In this document: piece after piece, positions 17,508 through 18,441 of the stretch
How the letters are laid out: every line of letters begins with the position of its first letter
How positions within the stretch are numbered: the first letter of the stretch is position 1
Origin: Gemmatimonadales bacterium
Lineage (GTDB): Bacteria; Gemmatimonadota; Gemmatimonadetes; Gemmatimonadales; GWC2-71-9
Length of the DNA: 18,441 bases
Assembly: GCA_013812695.1 (NCBI GenBank)
Contig: JACCSZ010000322.1
Coordinates: forward strand, 1-18,441
Direction: 5' to 3'
Notes under the pieces: generated by a model
Seen by the model: the letters and a program-made list of their open reading frames with translations, nothing else
What the model was told of the DNA's origin: nothing
Database searches by the model: none
Translations under genes and position numbers: made by a program

Positions 17508-18424
17508 CCTTCGGTGAAGCGCTCCGACGTCTCGGCGCCATTCTGCGCATTGACGGCGATGAGCTGGTCCGGGGCGGGGCGCGCGTGCTCGGCATCTGGT
17601 TCCTCGCGTGGCTGGCGTATAGAGTCGTGCGGCTGGCCGCCAGGCGTATCGAGCTCGCCGTGGACGATGGCGACGACTCGGTCACCACCCTCCGCGAGCG
17701 CCGGGGGCAGACCATCGCTCAGTTGCTCCGGAGCGTCGGGCGCGTTGCGGTCATGGTCATCGGGCTCCTGCTCACCTTCAACGTCTTCATCGACATTGGA
17801 CCGATTCTCGCCGGCGCGGGCATTCTGGGCCTGGCGGTGTCGTTCGGGGCGCAGAGCCTGGTCAAGGACGTGATCTCCGGGTTCTTCATCCTGTTCGAGA
17901 ACCAGTTCGCCATCGGCGACATCATCGAGGTCGCCGGGAAGAGCGGCCTGGTGGAGAAGATGACCCTCCGCGTCGTCCAGCTCAGGGACGCCGAAGGCAT
18001 CATGCACGTCGTGCCGAACAGCGAGATCAAGGTCGTGAGCAACAAGACCCGCGGCTGGTCGCGCGCCATCGTGGACGTGGGCGTGCCGTACGCCGAGAAC
18101 GTGGACCGTGCGCTCGAGGTGCTCCGCGATGAGGCGGCCCAGTTTTCCACGGACGCGGCGTGGGGCTCACAACTCGACGGCCCGATCGAGGTATTGGGTG
18201 TCGAGTCGCTGAGCGACAGCGCCGTAGTGCTCCGGACCATGCTCCGGACCCAGCCGGGCTCACAGTGGAACGTCGCCCGCGAGTTCCGCCGCCGCATCAA
18301 GAACCGGTTCGACACCGAGAGCCTCGAAATTCCGTTCCCGCAGCGTCGGGTGCACGTCCGCGTCGAGGGCGGGCCCGGCACTGATCCCATCGCTCACGCC
18401 GCAGCCGCGGCCGCCGGCGGATGA
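17504..18424 (+). CDS. MscS family mechanosensitive ion channel
   Basis: A 306-residue small-conductance mechanosensitive channel homologue that should open under membrane tension and release solutes during osmotic downshock. Predicted membrane helices are TM1 (about 25-43), TM2 (about 78-97) and the pore helix TM3 (about 100-130). TM3 is rich in small residues (AGAGILGLAVSFGAQSLVKDV) and followed by the hallmark FFILFENQFAIGDIIEV. A beta domain (VEKMTLRVVQLRDAEG, HVVPNSEIKVVSN) and the C-terminal alpha/beta domain complete the fold. The length matches E. coli MscS (286 residues). It lies just downstream of the stress operon but has its own promoter (17425-17454). Its TGA overlaps the ATG of the next gene. 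It is intact, in contrast to the three genes before it. Confidence 0.93.
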   Translation: MTFGEALRRLGAILRIDGDELVRGGARVLGIWFLAWLAYRVVRLAARRIELAVDDGDDSVTTLRERRGQTIAQLLRSVGRVAVMVIGLLLTFNVFIDIGPILAGAGILGLAVSFGAQSLVKDVISGFFILFENQFAIGDIIEVAGKSGLVEKMTLRVVQLRDAEGIMHVVPNSEIKVVSNKTRGWSRAIVDVGVPYAENVDRALEVLRDEAAQFSTDAAWGSQLDGPIEVLGVESLSDSAVVLRTMLRTQPGSQWNVAREFRRRIKNRFDTESLEIPFPQRRVHVRVEGGPGTDPIAHAAAAAAGG

Positions 18425-18441
18425 GCCTGCGCCTTCACAAC
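18421..18441 (+). CDS. cysS: Start of the next gene, probably cysteinyl-tRNA synthetase
   Basis: Only seven codons are present (MSLRLHN). The ATG overlaps the mscS stop (ATGA), matching the coupling used throughout the window. Cysteinyl-tRNA synthetases often begin LRLYNTLTR, so cysS is a reasonable guess, but seven residues cannot prove it. Confidence 0.4.

Overview
The window is GC-rich bacterial DNA. It is densely coded, with many 4-nt stop/start overlaps and frequent GTG starts. A secreted dipeptidyl-peptidase IV-like enzyme, a PspA operon with unusual small coiled-coil membrane proteins, and a recurrent TTG-N18-TAGNTT promoter shape suggest a Gemmatimonadota-like organism. That placement is inference only, because no rRNA or other marker gene is present. 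No tRNA, rRNA, CRISPR array, insertion sequence or prophage was seen. No stretch longer than 300 bases lacks a gene.

Left part (1-5052, minus strand). The start of a probable lipoprotein gene runs off the left edge. A hairpin plus T-run terminator (282-306) and a small GA-mismatch hairpin (367-385) separate it from a five-gene operon. In transcription order the operon encodes a six-TPR protein, a degenerate macro-domain protein, an ABC ATPase, its multi-pass permease and a PLP threonine aldolase. Every junction is a 4-nt overlap or a 1-nt gap. Divergent from it, on the plus strand, is uvrA (5136-8015), whose predicted promoter would give a nearly leaderless mRNA.

Centre (8214-10502). A secreted S9 dipeptidyl-peptidase IV-like enzyme.

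Right part (10575-16877, plus strand). This is the most interesting region: a compact run of eleven genes built around pspA. It starts with a small beta-rich protein. Three tandem paralogous PspB-like proteins follow, each with one membrane segment and a coiled coil ending in a conserved [RL]DFTER[LV]L motif. A 47-codon ORF carries a decayed copy of that motif. Then come a YbjN/DUF2170-like protein, PspA, an AI-2E family permease, a DUF1611 (DgcN-like) P-loop protein and a DUF2157/GDYXXLXY membrane pair. The set reads as an enlarged envelope-stress (phage-shock-like) operon. PspA would be the membrane-binding effector, the small coiled-coil proteins its candidate membrane anchors or sensors, and the permease and DUF1611 protein its envelope-related clients.

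Between about 15.49 and 17.19 kb three consecutive genes carry five apparent single-base frameshifts. They are either decaying or badly sequenced. The window ends with an MscS channel gene preceded by an overlapping 9-codon leader ORF, and then the first seven codons of what looks like cysS.
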